NCBI GenBank assembly: GCA_015163855.1
Contig: JAAOIK010000011.1
Coordinates: 1-50,828, forward strand
Reading direction: 5' to 3'
From: Pseudobdellovibrionaceae bacterium
GTDB taxonomy: Bacteria; Bdellovibrionota; Bdellovibrionia; Bdellovibrionales; UBA1609
DNA: 50,828 nucleotides
The position numbers and the translations under genes are program-made. Of this stretch, positions 17,958 through 26,854 are shown one piece after another (positions within the stretch are counted from its first letter, which is position 1; the number at the start of each line of letters is the position of its first letter). The notes under the pieces are model-generated. The model saw nothing but the letters and a program-made list of their open reading frames with translations, was not told the DNA's origin and ran no database searches.

Positions 17958-19331
17958 TTATAAATTTTTTGCCCATTGATTAAAATAGTATTGTGCATTT
18001 TTAATTTGTAAGTCTCTTCGGGCTTGTTTATTTTTTCGTCCCTTTAGTTTTTGTTCTGTACTAAGTAAATTGCCTTGTAAACGAGCAATATCTTTTTCCG
18101 TAAGAGGTTTAAATAAAGAAAAATTAATGTTTGTAGGTTGAAAATGATCTTTATCTTCGGTAATTGCATTTAGTAATGCACCAAAGGCAGATTGTGGAGG
18201 AGGTGTGGTAAAAGAGTTTCCTTGGTCAATGGACAGGGCAGCTAGCAAACCCATGCAAGTGGATTCAAAATAGCCTTCTACTCCTGTAATTTGTCCTGCA
18301 AAAAATAATTGTGTGTCTGCCTTACTGCTTAAATTGGTATTTAATTTTTTAGGGCTGTTAATATACAAGTTACGATGAATACTTCCCAGTTTTAAAAAGT
18401 CGGCATTCTCTAAGCCAGGTATCATTTTAAAAATGCGTTTTTGTTCGGGGTAATTCATTTTTGTTTGAAAGCCCACCATGTTGTAAGCTGTTTTGTCTTT
18501 GTTTTCTGTACGCAGTTGTACTACAGCAAAAGGTTTTTCTTTGCTATGAGGGTTTGTTAAGCCTTTAGGAGAAAGGGGGCCAAAGCGCAAACTAAGGTCA
18601 CCTCTACTAATAATAACTTCAATAGGCATGCAAGCGTCAAAGTAAGGTGTGTTTTCTATTAATTTTAAATCTTCTTTTTCAAAATTTTTAAAAGCTAAGG
18701 TGTCTGCTTTTTTAATTTCTTCAATAAGGTTAAAATATTCCTCTTTATTTAGGGGGCAATTAATATAATCTTTTTCTATGTCATCAAAGCGGTTTGCCAG
18801 CCAAACTTTATCCCAATTGATAGACTCTGCATCGACGATGGGGGCAATAGCATCAAAAAAATAAAGAGAGTCGGTGTTAAAGTGCTGGCTTAAAGCGGTT
18901 GCTAAATGCTTATTGGTTAGTGGGCCAGAGGCAATAACGGCGGGCCTTTTTAGCTCTTGCAAAGAAGAGATGGTTTTTTGCACAATAGTTATATTGGGAT
19001 GTTTGTTTAGTTGGTTGGTAATTTCGTTAGCAAATTTTTGTCGATCCACGGCCAAGGCCATTCCTGCGGGAACTTGATGTTTTTTTGCAATTTTTAAGAG
19101 TAAAGAGTTTAGTTTTTCGGCTTCCCACTTTAATTGACCAGGGGCCGAATAGGTGGTTTGGCTACCAAAGGAGTTAGAGCAGACAAGCTCTGCAAAGTAT
19201 TTAGTTTGATGAGCGGGGGTCATCTGTTGGTCTCTCATCTCATATAAGGTAACCTTGTAGCCTTTTTGGGCTAATTGAAAGGCACACTCACTGCCAGCAA
19301 GGCCTGCTCCCACTATGGATACTGTTTTCAT
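17958..19331 (-). CDS. trmFO: tRNA m5U54 methyltransferase, folate/FAD-dependent
   Basis: Methylates U54 in tRNA using methylenetetrahydrofolate and FAD, instead of the SAM-dependent TrmA. The dinucleotide fold VSIVGAGLAGSECAFQLA is at the N-terminus, with YEMR, then FAELVCSNSF, typical of TrmFO. FFAGQITGVEGYFESTCMG is the C-terminal signature. The start at 19331 (MKTVSIVG) is preferred, with AAGGTG about seven bases upstream. An in-frame ATG two codons earlier lies almost on top of that ribosome site. Confidence 0.95.
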   Translation of the reverse strand: MKTVSIVGAGLAGSECAFQLAQKGYKVTLYEMRDQQMTPAHQTKYFAELVCSNSFGSQTTYSAPGQLKWEAEKLNSLLLKIAKKHQVPAGMALAVDRQKFANEITNQLNKHPNITIVQKTISSLQELKRPAVIASGPLTNKHLATALSQHFNTDSLYFFDAIAPIVDAESINWDKVWLANRFDDIEKDYINCPLNKEEYFNLIEEIKKADTLAFKNFEKEDLKLIENTPYFDACMPIEVIISRGDLSLRFGPLSPKGLTNPHSKEKPFAVVQLRTENKDKTAYNMVGFQTKMNYPEQKRIFKMIPGLENADFLKLGSIHRNLYINSPKKLNTNLSSKADTQLFFAGQITGVEGYFESTCMGLLAALSIDQGNSFTTPPPQSAFGALLNAITEDKDHFQPTNINFSLFKPLTEKDIARLQGNLLSTEQKLKGRKNKQARRDLQIKNAQYYFNQWAKNL

Positions 19332-19408
19332 GCCCATTCACCTTGTTTTATGGTTTTTGCATAGCAATAATTATTGATTTACTTACTTTGTATGTCACAC
19401 CTATATGT

Positions 19409-19831
19409 ATGTCTAATAAAAAACCAACTACAGCAACACCTAATACCTCTTTAGCATTTAAAAAGCCATTTAGACCTTCTAGAGTATCCCGCTTAGAAAC
19501 ATCTGCCCATGTTTTAGAGTCCACTTTTAAGGGCAAAAGTTTTTTTTCTCAGGGTTTTATTCGTTGGAGAGTTTGGGGGTCGTGGTCTAATATTGTGGGC
19601 GAAGAGTTGGCAAAACACACAGAACCAGTGTTTCACCGCGATGGGTGTTTAAGTATTTGGGCCGATACACCGGCCCTGGCTCAAGATTTGTCCTTTTCTT
19701 CAGAGCTTTTAAAGCAAAAAATTAATGAATTTGTAGAGTCAGAGTGGGTTAAAAGCCTGCGCATCACCTCTTATAAAAAGCAAAGCTCTGTTAAAAAAGA
19801 GATGATAAAAAAACTACAGTCACTTTTTTAG
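19409..19831 (+). CDS. DciA-like (DUF721) protein
   Basis: A 140-residue basic protein with the DUF721/DciA core in its second half. The pattern is a tryptophan-containing start (RWRVWGSWSNIVGEELAKHT) and then LSIWADTPALAQDLSFSSELLKQKIN. DciA proteins load the replicative helicase in bacteria that lack DnaC, so a role in replication initiation is likely. The start at 19409 (MSNKKPTTATPN) is chosen because an upstream extension would add a hydrophobic peptide unlike the family. No strong ribosome site is visible. Confidence 0.75.
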   Translation: MSNKKPTTATPNTSLAFKKPFRPSRVSRLETSAHVLESTFKGKSFFSQGFIRWRVWGSWSNIVGEELAKHTEPVFHRDGCLSIWADTPALAQDLSFSSELLKQKINEFVESEWVKSLRITSYKKQSSVKKEMIKKLQSLF

Positions 19832-19928
19832 TTTCATTGTTAAGCAAGAGTATAATAAAAATGTCTATTTTCTAGTCATTTTTTATAAGCAGTACAATTT
19901 TTATAGCCTTTTCCTTTTAGTTATCTTT

Positions 19929-19942
19929 AGTCTAGCTAGACT
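19929..19942. promoter_or_regulatory. 14-base perfect palindrome containing CTAG
   Basis: AGTCTAGCTAGACT is fully self-complementary and lies 40 bases before the ATG of the lipoprotein at 19982. A related palindrome (TAGACTAGTCTA) lies before the beta-barrel gene at 26.8 kb. Both could be operator sites for one dimeric regulator. This is inference from symmetry and placement only. Confidence 0.4.
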
Positions 19943-19981
19943 CTGGCCGAGTAATTTTACAGTAATAGAAAGGGGAAAATT

Positions 19982-20626
19982 ATGAAAACCTTATTTTTGA
20001 AATTATTAATGGCTAGTTTATGTTTAGGGACTGTTGCTTGTGGGCAAATAGAGTTGATGTCATTAGACGAAGCAGGCTTTGTAGCTTCTTCACCAGAAGC
20101 TAGAGTAAAAGCTACTGAAGCTAGTGCAGAAAATTTTATTGGAGCTCATAAACTGGTAAATAAAAAATTTGGAAAAAAGCAGATGACACTAATTAAGTCT
20201 TTAGCTAATTCTAGTAACCCTTTTGCTTTAGCTCAATTGATTTTGGATAAAAAAACGACCTTGTCCGAGTTACTCACTTGGGCAGATACATTAATAAATG
20301 CTATTAATGCGGTGAGCTCTCCAAATACTGCTAAAAAAATAGCAGAAATTACCGCTTTAAGAAATGCTACAACTGACAGAGACATAAGAAGAAGGTACAC
20401 AGAGATTATAGTAAGAATGACAGCCGCAAGCTCTGTAACTAGAGTAAATGTTACCTCTTTAAAAAGACATGTTGAGGGAGGGATTCGCTCTACGAAAAGA
20501 GCTCAAGAATTTATGGTAGGTGGAAGTATTTGGGTGACTGCATTTTTCTTACTATTTGCCACAGATATTTATGACAAAGTTATAGATATAGAAATCACTT
20601 TACAGTATTTAAAAGAAAATTTATAG
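19982..20626 (+). CDS. Putative lipoprotein with C-terminal membrane-like segment
   Basis: A 214-residue protein with signal MKTLFLKLLMASLCLGTVAC, a lipobox ending at Cys20, so lipidation is predicted. The mature part is mostly helical and basic. A hydrophobic stretch near the C-terminus (SIWVTAFFLLFATDIYD) could be membrane-associated. I recognise no family. A strong ribosome site (AAAGGGG) precedes the ATG. It lies 15 bases upstream of pfkA and is probably co-transcribed, with no obvious functional link. Confidence 0.8.
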   Translation: MKTLFLKLLMASLCLGTVACGQIELMSLDEAGFVASSPEARVKATEASAENFIGAHKLVNKKFGKKQMTLIKSLANSSNPFALAQLILDKKTTLSELLTWADTLINAINAVSSPNTAKKIAEITALRNATTDRDIRRRYTEIIVRMTAASSVTRVNVTSLKRHVEGGIRSTKRAQEFMVGGSIWVTAFFLLFATDIYDKVIDIEITLQYLKENL

Positions 20627-20641
20627 ACAATGTAGTAAAAC

Positions 20642-21646
20642 ATGAAAAATAAAGTTTTAGGAGTATATACTAGTGGAGGAGATGCTCCAGGAATGAACGC
20701 TAGCTTAAGAGCGGTTGTGCGAATGGCTTTGCATTACGGTTGGAAAGTGATTGGCATTGAACAGGCTTATAAGGGCATGGTAGAAAAACAATTTAAACCT
20801 TTAGGTTTAAGTGATGTTGCACAGATTATTCAAAGGGGCGGAACGGTTTTACAAAGTTCTCGTTATCCTGATTTTTTAAATAAAACGGTTAGAGAAAAAG
20901 CTTATAATAATTTAAAAGAGCAAAACATTTCCTCTTTAGTTTGCATAGGAGGAGATGGGTCTTTTAAAGGCCTTTCTGCTTTACACAAAGAGTTTAATAT
21001 AAATGTGGTGGGTATTCCTGCTACCATCGATAACAACATTTACGGAACCGATTTGTCTTTGGGAGTAGATACCGCTAGTAATGTGGTGCTAACGGCCATA
21101 GATGATATTCGAAACACAGCCGACAGCCATGGAAGAGTTTTTTTAGTAGAAGTTATGGGAAATAATTGCGGCTTTTTAGCTTTACATACTGCCTTGTCGG
21201 GAGGGGCAGAAGATGTTTTTTTACCAAAAGATAACTTAAAAAGCAAACTACCAAAAGTGGTAGCCAATATTCAAAAAAGAAAAGCCCGAGGAAAGAAGGG
21301 GCATATTTTAGTAGTGGCAGAGTCTCCTAAAAAAGAAGGATACTCTCACCAAGTGGCTAAACAGTTAAGAGCTCTTGCCCCTAGTTTAGATGTTAAAGTT
21401 TTTATTTTAGGACATATGCAAAGGGGAGGGGCACCTACCTGTTTAGATCGTTCTTTGGGTTCTCGATTTGGTATTAGAGCGGTGGAGTTATTAGAAAAAA
21501 TGTACACCACTAAGAATATAGAACAATGGGCAGTGGTTTTAAAAGAGGGAAAAATATCTGAGCTTATTTTAGACGAAGTGATTAACCAAAAAAAAGCATT
21601 AGAAGAAGATATTTTAAGCGATTACATTCATATTTTAGCAGGTTAG
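20642..21646 (+). CDS. pfkA: ATP-dependent 6-phosphofructokinase
   Basis: Phosphorylates fructose 6-phosphate, the committing step of glycolysis. The N-terminus GVYTSGGDAPGMNASLRAVV is the nucleotide loop. CIGGDGSFKG carries the Gly of ATP-using enzymes (PPi-dependent ones usually have GGDD). PATIDNNIYGTD contains the catalytic Asp. HMQRGGAPTCLDR binds the sugar phosphate. The 334-residue length is close to E. coli PfkA, so allosteric control is plausible but not shown. Confidence 0.95.
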   Translation: MKNKVLGVYTSGGDAPGMNASLRAVVRMALHYGWKVIGIEQAYKGMVEKQFKPLGLSDVAQIIQRGGTVLQSSRYPDFLNKTVREKAYNNLKEQNISSLVCIGGDGSFKGLSALHKEFNINVVGIPATIDNNIYGTDLSLGVDTASNVVLTAIDDIRNTADSHGRVFLVEVMGNNCGFLALHTALSGGAEDVFLPKDNLKSKLPKVVANIQKRKARGKKGHILVVAESPKKEGYSHQVAKQLRALAPSLDVKVFILGHMQRGGAPTCLDRSLGSRFGIRAVELLEKMYTTKNIEQWAVVLKEGKISELILDEVINQKKALEEDILSDYIHILAG

Positions 21647-21894
21647 TTATTTAACAAGTTCGGTATTCGGACATATTTTTTTAAGTATTTCGGATATTGG
21701 TTATGAGGTGGGGGTTTTAATAAACAAAACGAAAACGACACTATTTTAAAGCAATAGTATTGTATGATTTTAGTTAGAAGAATTTCTTTTTTATCTAGTT
21801 AAGGTTAGAAAGGCTATATCTATTTATTTGAAAAATAAATAGTGTAAATATAAACCGGCGATATAAAAAAGATTTTTAGCCAAAGGATAAAAGC
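21647..21894 (+). promoter_or_regulatory. 248-base upstream region of the FHA-sigma54 activator
   Basis: The longest gene-free stretch on the plus-strand side. It contains a perfect 10-base inverted repeat with a three-base loop (21820-21829 with 21833-21842, ctatttattt/aaataaatag), about 50 bases before the start codon, and an AAAGGAT ribosome site. No match to a -24/-12 sigma54 promoter and no terminator with a G/C stem was found for pfkA. Confidence 0.45.
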
Positions 21895-23202
21895 ATGTAC
21901 ACTAAAACTTTAACACAAAACCAAAACTTACCTCATATAGGAGGCGTAGCCAGCTTACTAGTAAAACAAGAGGGACACAAAGAGCAAGTTGTAGAAGTGG
22001 GTGAATTTCTTACTATTGGAAGAGACACGGTAAACCAGGTAGTGTTTGATGATCCTTTTTTATCTTCTCGTCACGCCAGATTAGAAAAAAGAGAAACTGG
22101 GTATTTTATAAAAGATTTACAAAGTCATAATGGCATTTATGTTAATGGAGTTAAAGTGGGCGAAGCTGCTTTAGAACATTTTGATAAAATTCATATTGGC
22201 AAAATAGAATTTACTTTTTTGATGCAAAAAAATAAAGTAATTTCTGACTCCTTTATGGAAAGTAAAAATGAAAACTGGAATAAAGTTTTATTAAGTATTC
22301 CTAAAATTGCTAACAGTGACTTTGCTGTTTTAATTTATGGGCCTTCTGGTAGTGGTAAAGAAATTATTGCACAAAACTTACATAAAAATTCTAAGCAAGG
22401 TAACTTTCCAATGATTAATGTTAATTGTAGTGCTTTAAACGAAAGTTTAATTGAAAGTGAGTTGTTTGGTCATTTAAAGGGGAGTTTTACGGGCGCTCAG
22501 CAAGATAGAAAAGGCGCTTTTGTTATGGCCTCGGGAAGTACCTTATTTTTAGATGAAATTGGTGACTTACCTTTGTCATTACAGCCAAAACTTTTAAGAG
22601 CTTTAGAGAACCAAGAAATTAAACCTGTTGGGGCAGACAAGCCCATTAAAACAAATGTTAGAATTATTGCAGCAACACATAAAAACTTAGCTCAAGAAGT
22701 GGCAAAAGGTAACTTTAGAGAAGATTTATTTTACCGATTAAATGTTTTAAAAGTTACAGTACCTAGTCTTACCGAAAGAGAAGAGGATTTTGAATCTTTA
22801 TTGTATTTTTTTGCCAAAAAATTTAAAGTAAGATTTTCTTTTATGGCCATACAAGCATTAAAAAAACAAAAATGGCCAGGTCAAATTAGAGAGTTAAAAA
22901 ATACTGTAGCAAGGGCTGCGGCTTTGTTTGGAAAAAGCGAAGTTACCGAAGGGCATTTGCCAGATATTATTTCTAGCGAAGATTTAAGCTTAGATAAAGA
23001 CAATTTTTTTTCAAAAACTTACGACAGTTTAGAGCCAACCACTCTTAAGGTGTTAGAGAAAAAGGCGATTTACGAAAGATTGTCTGCTAATTTTGGAAAT
23101 CAAAGAAAAACAGCAGACGAGCTAGGTATCCCTAAAAGCACTTTGCACGACAGAGTAAAAACTTATGAAATTGATGTTAAAAAATTTAAAAAAAATCGCT
23201 AA
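21895..23202 (+). CDS. FHA-domain sigma54-dependent transcriptional activator
   Basis: A 435-residue regulator. An N-terminal forkhead-associated domain (about 36-108: LTIGRD, SSRHARLE, HNGIYVNG) binds phosphothreonine peptides. The AAA+ sigma54 activator domain has Walker A GPSGSGKE (149-156), the sigma54 loop GSFTGA (196-201) and Walker B TLFLDEIGD. A C-terminal helix-turn-helix is present (NQRKTADELGIPKSTLHDRVK). It is therefore controlled by Ser/Thr phosphorylation rather than by a response-regulator phosphorelay. Such proteins are frequent in myxobacteria and relatives. The gene stands alone between pfkA and a terminator. Confidence 0.94.
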   Translation: MYTKTLTQNQNLPHIGGVASLLVKQEGHKEQVVEVGEFLTIGRDTVNQVVFDDPFLSSRHARLEKRETGYFIKDLQSHNGIYVNGVKVGEAALEHFDKIHIGKIEFTFLMQKNKVISDSFMESKNENWNKVLLSIPKIANSDFAVLIYGPSGSGKEIIAQNLHKNSKQGNFPMINVNCSALNESLIESELFGHLKGSFTGAQQDRKGAFVMASGSTLFLDEIGDLPLSLQPKLLRALENQEIKPVGADKPIKTNVRIIAATHKNLAQEVAKGNFREDLFYRLNVLKVTVPSLTEREEDFESLLYFFAKKFKVRFSFMAIQALKKQKWPGQIRELKNTVARAAALFGKSEVTEGHLPDIISSEDLSLDKDNFFSKTYDSLEPTTLKVLEKKAIYERLSANFGNQRKTADELGIPKSTLHDRVKTYEIDVKKFKKNR

Positions 23203-23205
23203 AAA

Positions 23206-23240
23206 CGGCTAGAAAGCCGAGGGTTTTACAAAGCCCTTTT
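23206..23240 (+). terminator. Tandem hairpins after the FHA-sigma54 activator
   Basis: A small stem CGGCT/AGCCG (23206-23210 with 23215-23219) is followed by GGGTTT paired with AAGCCC across a short loop and then TTTT. The second hairpin plus T-run looks like an intrinsic terminator between this gene and kdsB. Confidence 0.65.
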
Positions 23241-23260
23241 GTTGGTGTAATAAGGCAGGT

Positions 23261-24016
23261 ATGAAAGTTGTTGGAGTAATTCCTGCTCGCTTAGCTTCGG
23301 CTAGGTTTCCATCGAAATTATTACATATAATTGCGGGAAAGCCACTTCTTCACTGGGTGGTAGAAAATGCTTTAAAGGCAAATTCTTTAAACTCTGTAGT
23401 AGTGGCCACCGATAGCGTAGAAATTAAAAACAGCTTGCAATCTTTTTCCGTAGATGTGGTTATGACCGATTCTAATTTAGCCTCGGGCAGCGATAGAGTA
23501 TGGGCTGCGGTTAAAAATACTTCGGCCGATATTATTGTAAATATTCAAGGTGATGAAGCCTTGTTAGAGCCTGTCCATATTGACAAGGCGGTTAAATCTT
23601 TATCTTTGGCAATTACAAAAAATAGTTTGGCAGTAAGTACTTTAGCAACCGCTTTGCCTTTAGGAGAAGAAGACAATCCTAATAGTGTTAAGGTAGTTTG
23701 CAATCATCAAGGCCAAGCTATTTATTTTAGCCGTTACCCTATACCTTATTCTCGCACAACAAGAACAAAACAAGATTCTTCTTTGCAGCACATAGGTTTA
23801 TATGCCTATACTCGCAAGGCCTTACAGCTATTTTGTTCTAAGCCTCCTGTAGCTTTAGAAAAAGGAGAGCGGTTAGAACAATTGCGATTGCTGTATTGGG
23901 GAGTTCCTATTTATGTAGAGCAAATAGAACAAAAATTAATTGGGGTGGACACTTTAGAAGATGCTAAAATGGTAGAAGCCATTTTATTAAAAAAAGAAAA
24001 CAGCAAAAAAAAATGA
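23261..24016 (+). CDS. kdsB: 3-deoxy-manno-octulosonate cytidylyltransferase (CMP-KDO synthetase)
   Basis: Activates KDO with CTP for lipid A-core assembly. Motifs are VIPARLASARFPSKLL (nucleotide loop), IVNIQGDEALLEP, IYFSRYPIPYSR and HIGLYAYTRKAL. The length of 251 is normal. It is followed by pyrG, which makes the CTP, and kdsD, which makes the sugar precursor. This run is a functional KDO-supply operon. kdsA and kdsC are not in the window. Confidence 0.96.
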   Translation: MKVVGVIPARLASARFPSKLLHIIAGKPLLHWVVENALKANSLNSVVVATDSVEIKNSLQSFSVDVVMTDSNLASGSDRVWAAVKNTSADIIVNIQGDEALLEPVHIDKAVKSLSLAITKNSLAVSTLATALPLGEEDNPNSVKVVCNHQGQAIYFSRYPIPYSRTTRTKQDSSLQHIGLYAYTRKALQLFCSKPPVALEKGERLEQLRLLYWGVPIYVEQIEQKLIGVDTLEDAKMVEAILLKKENSKKK

Positions 24017-24024
24017 TTTAAATT

Positions 24025-25734
24025 ATGAGTACAAAAACAAAAGTAAAAACACAAACAAAAATAAATAAAAGTAAAAAAGCCAATAAACATACAAAGTATA
24101 TCTTTGTTACAGGAGGGGTGGTGTCCTCTTTAGGAAAAGGTTTAACTGCTGCAAGCTTGGGTTCTTTATTTAGGGCAAGGGGTTTTAGTGTTAGCCTTAT
24201 GAAGTGTGACCCTTATATTAATGTAGACCCTGGCACGCTTTCACCTTTTCAGCATGGAGAGGTGTTTGTTACTGAAGATGGAACAGAAGCAGATTTAGAT
24301 TTAGGTCATTACGAAAGATTTTTAGATTGTAATTTAGGAAAAAACCACAGCATTACTACGGGGCAAGTGTACGAAAAAGTTATTGCTAATGAAAGGCGAG
24401 GGGATTATTTAGGCGGTACGGTACAGGTTATCCCTCATATTACTGATGAAATTAAGCGGCGTATTTATATGGCTTCAGAGTCGATACCTAAAAAAGCATC
24501 GTCATTAAAAACTAACCCCCCAGTGGATATTTCTATTGTGGAAATTGGGGGAACAGTAGGAGATATAGAGGGGCTTCCTTTTTTAGAGGCCATTCGACAA
24601 ATTGGTTTAGATTTAAACAGCAATCAAGTGGCCTTTGTGCATCTTACTTATTTACCATACTTAACAAAGGTGGAAGAATTAAAAAGTAAACCCACTCAGC
24701 ACTCTGTAAAAGCTTTAAGAGAGATTGGTATTCACCCTAATTTTTTAATTTGTAGGTCAGAAAAAAATGTCTCTTTAGATGTTAAGAAAAAAATCAGTGC
24801 TCAATGTAGTGTTAGATTAGAAAATATTATTTCAGCCACAGACTCTAATAGCATTTACGAAGTGCCATTAGCTTTAGTTAGTAATAAATTAGACTTACAA
24901 TTACTTAAACATTTTAACATAGCTCCAAAAACTTTAAAATTACAAAAATGGAAAACTTTAGTTGCCAATCTTAAGGCGCAAAAGAAAGAAGTGACTATTG
25001 CTGTTGTTGGAAAGTATGTACATTTAAAAGAAAGTTATAAATCTTTGCACGAAGCCTTAGTGCATGGATCTGTTGCCAATAAAGTAAAAATAAAAATTAA
25101 ATATATAGATTCCGAAAAAATTACTGCTAAAAATATAAAAACTTTGTTAAAGGGAGTGGGAGGAGTGTTGGTTCCGGGAGGTTTTGGTCATCGCGCTATC
25201 GAGGGAAAATTAGTGGCTATTAATTATGCTAGAAAAAATAAAATTCCTTTTTTTGGAATTTGCTTAGGTTTGCAAATGGCTATTATTGAGTTTGCAAAAA
25301 ATGTTTGCAATTTAAAATCAGCAACTAGTGAAGAATTTATAACTAAACCTAGTGATAAAAAACATTGTGTTATTGCTTTAATGGAAGGGCAAAAGAATCA
25401 AGAAAATAGAGGTGCAAGTATGAGGTTAGGGGCTTACTCTTGCCAGCTACAAACCTCTAGTTTAATTTCTAGTATTTATAAAAGTAAAAATATTTCAGAA
25501 AGGCATCGTCATCGTTATGAGTTTAATAATCAATACCTACCTACTTTAAAGCAGGCGGGTTTAGTGTTTTCGGGTGTTAATAAAAAAATGAACTTAATAG
25601 AGGCAATAGAATTAAAAAATCACCCTTGGTTTATAGGCGTTCAATTTCATCCCGAATTTAAATCTAGGCCTTTAAAGCCTCATCCTTTATTTGTTAGTTT
25701 TATTAGTGCTATTTTAAAAAAGGAAAGTGTATGA
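24025..25734 (+). CDS. pyrG: CTP synthase
   Basis: Converts UTP to CTP using glutamine. The synthetase domain begins YIFVTGGVVSSLGKGLTAASLG. The C-terminal class I glutaminase has the nucleophile in FFGICLGLQMA and the triad His in GVQFHPEFKSRP. A lysine/threonine-rich extension of about 23 residues precedes the usual start (MSTKTKVKTQTK). No later ATG exists before the conserved region, so it is probably real. It overlaps kdsD by four bases (ATGA). Confidence 0.97.
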   Translation: MSTKTKVKTQTKINKSKKANKHTKYIFVTGGVVSSLGKGLTAASLGSLFRARGFSVSLMKCDPYINVDPGTLSPFQHGEVFVTEDGTEADLDLGHYERFLDCNLGKNHSITTGQVYEKVIANERRGDYLGGTVQVIPHITDEIKRRIYMASESIPKKASSLKTNPPVDISIVEIGGTVGDIEGLPFLEAIRQIGLDLNSNQVAFVHLTYLPYLTKVEELKSKPTQHSVKALREIGIHPNFLICRSEKNVSLDVKKKISAQCSVRLENIISATDSNSIYEVPLALVSNKLDLQLLKHFNIAPKTLKLQKWKTLVANLKAQKKEVTIAVVGKYVHLKESYKSLHEALVHGSVANKVKIKIKYIDSEKITAKNIKTLLKGVGGVLVPGGFGHRAIEGKLVAINYARKNKIPFFGICLGLQMAIIEFAKNVCNLKSATSEEFITKPSDKKHCVIALMEGQKNQENRGASMRLGAYSCQLQTSSLISSIYKSKNISERHRHRYEFNNQYLPTLKQAGLVFSGVNKKMNLIEAIELKNHPWFIGVQFHPEFKSRPLKPHPLFVSFISAILKKESV

Positions 25735-26750
25735 ATGACAAAGAAATTATATTAGCAGCACAACAAGTTTTGCATTTAGAGGCCAGTGCCGTTAACGACC
25801 TTAGCCAAACCTTAGGGGCTGATTTTTGTAAGGTGGTTAAGGCCATTGTTGCTTGCAAGTCAAAAATTGTATTTTCTGGAATTGGTAAATCAGGGCAAAT
25901 TGCTAGAAAGTTAGCTAGCACTTTTAGTTCTACGGGAAGCCCTGCTATTTTTTTACACATGGCCGAAGCCATGCATGGTGATTTTGGTGTGTTGTCTAAA
26001 GAGGATTTATTAATTGTTATTAGCTATAGTGGCGAGGGCACAGACTTGGCGGCTTTGTTAAAATATGCCAGTAGAAAAGCCATAAAACTGGTAGCTATTA
26101 CTGGAAACAGCAATAGTATTTTGGCAAAAAATTCTAGCTGGTGTTTAAATATTCAGGTAAAGCAAGAGGCTTGTCCTTTGGGCCTAGCGCCCACCTGTAG
26201 TTCTACGGTAAGTTTAGCCTTGGGCGATGCCTTGGCCGTAGCGGCTTTAGAGCTTCGCGGTTTTAAAAAAGAGAACTTTGCAGAACTGCACCCAGGGGGC
26301 AGTTTAGGAAGACGCTTGTTAACTAAAGTTTCGGACTTAATGCACACCAAAAATCTTCCTTTTGTAGATGTCGAAGAAAATTTTTTATCGGTTATGTCTT
26401 TAATGACTTCCTCTAAAGTTAGAGGAGTTGTTGGGGTGTTAAAAAATTCTCAATTAGTGGGTGTGATTACCGATGGAGACATTCGTATTTTTTTACAAAA
26501 GGTTACAGGAGATATTCGGTCACAAAAAGCTAAAGATATTATGAGCACCTCTCCTAAAAATATTGCGTTTAATGTGTTGGCCGAAGAAGCTTTACACGCT
26601 ATGGAGCAATTTAAAATTCAAGCACTATTTGTGTATAGCAGCGCCTCTTCTAATGAAGTTAATGCCAAGGGGGTTACTCTTCCCGATAAAGCTTTGCAAG
26701 TGGTGGGGTTAATTCATTTACAAGATTTGTTACAAGCTAAAATACTTTAG
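25731..26750 (+). CDS. kdsD: D-arabinose 5-phosphate isomerase
   Basis: Interconverts ribulose 5-phosphate and arabinose 5-phosphate for KDO synthesis. The SIS domain occupies about 1-190 (FSGIGKSGQIARKLASTFSS, then MHGDFGVL). Two CBS domains fill the rest, including VVGVLKNSQLVGVITDGDIR. The length of 339 fits the KdsD/KpsF/GutQ group. The operon context with kdsB favours the LPS-type KdsD. Start and pyrG stop overlap (ATGA), indicating translational coupling. Confidence 0.94.
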   Translation: MNDKEIILAAQQVLHLEASAVNDLSQTLGADFCKVVKAIVACKSKIVFSGIGKSGQIARKLASTFSSTGSPAIFLHMAEAMHGDFGVLSKEDLLIVISYSGEGTDLAALLKYASRKAIKLVAITGNSNSILAKNSSWCLNIQVKQEACPLGLAPTCSSTVSLALGDALAVAALELRGFKKENFAELHPGGSLGRRLLTKVSDLMHTKNLPFVDVEENFLSVMSLMTSSKVRGVVGVLKNSQLVGVITDGDIRIFLQKVTGDIRSQKAKDIMSTSPKNIAFNVLAEEALHAMEQFKIQALFVYSSASSNEVNAKGVTLPDKALQVVGLIHLQDLLQAKIL

Positions 26751-26792
26751 TCTAGTTACTAAGTAATATTTAAATATTTTTTCTTTCATCTC

Positions 26793-26804
26793 TAGACTAG
26801 TCTA
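26793..26804. promoter_or_regulatory. 12-base CTAG palindrome before the beta-barrel gene
   Basis: TAGACTAGTCTA is a perfect palindrome. Its left part can also pair with AGTCTAG at 26749-26755 just after the kdsD stop, giving an alternative hairpin. It resembles the palindrome at 19929-19942, also upstream of a secreted-protein gene. Confidence 0.4.
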
Positions 26805-26810
26805 AATACT

Positions 26811-26826
26811 TTGCTTGCTTGCTTGC
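26811..26826 (+). repeat. TTGC tetranucleotide repeat, four copies
   Basis: TTGC is repeated four times in a row immediately ahead of, or at, the 5' end of the outer-membrane barrel gene. One in-frame TTG start lies inside the repeat (26819) and a GTG start lies 36 bases later. Confidence 0.85.
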
Positions 26827-26854
26827 TAAGAGTTTTTTGTATTACTCTAAGTAT

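Noticed and set aside
19343-19408. Upstream extension of the DciA-like gene by 22 codons
   Set aside because: The extra residues are hydrophobic and unlike the family, and would push into the trmFO start region; the internal ATG gives the expected size.
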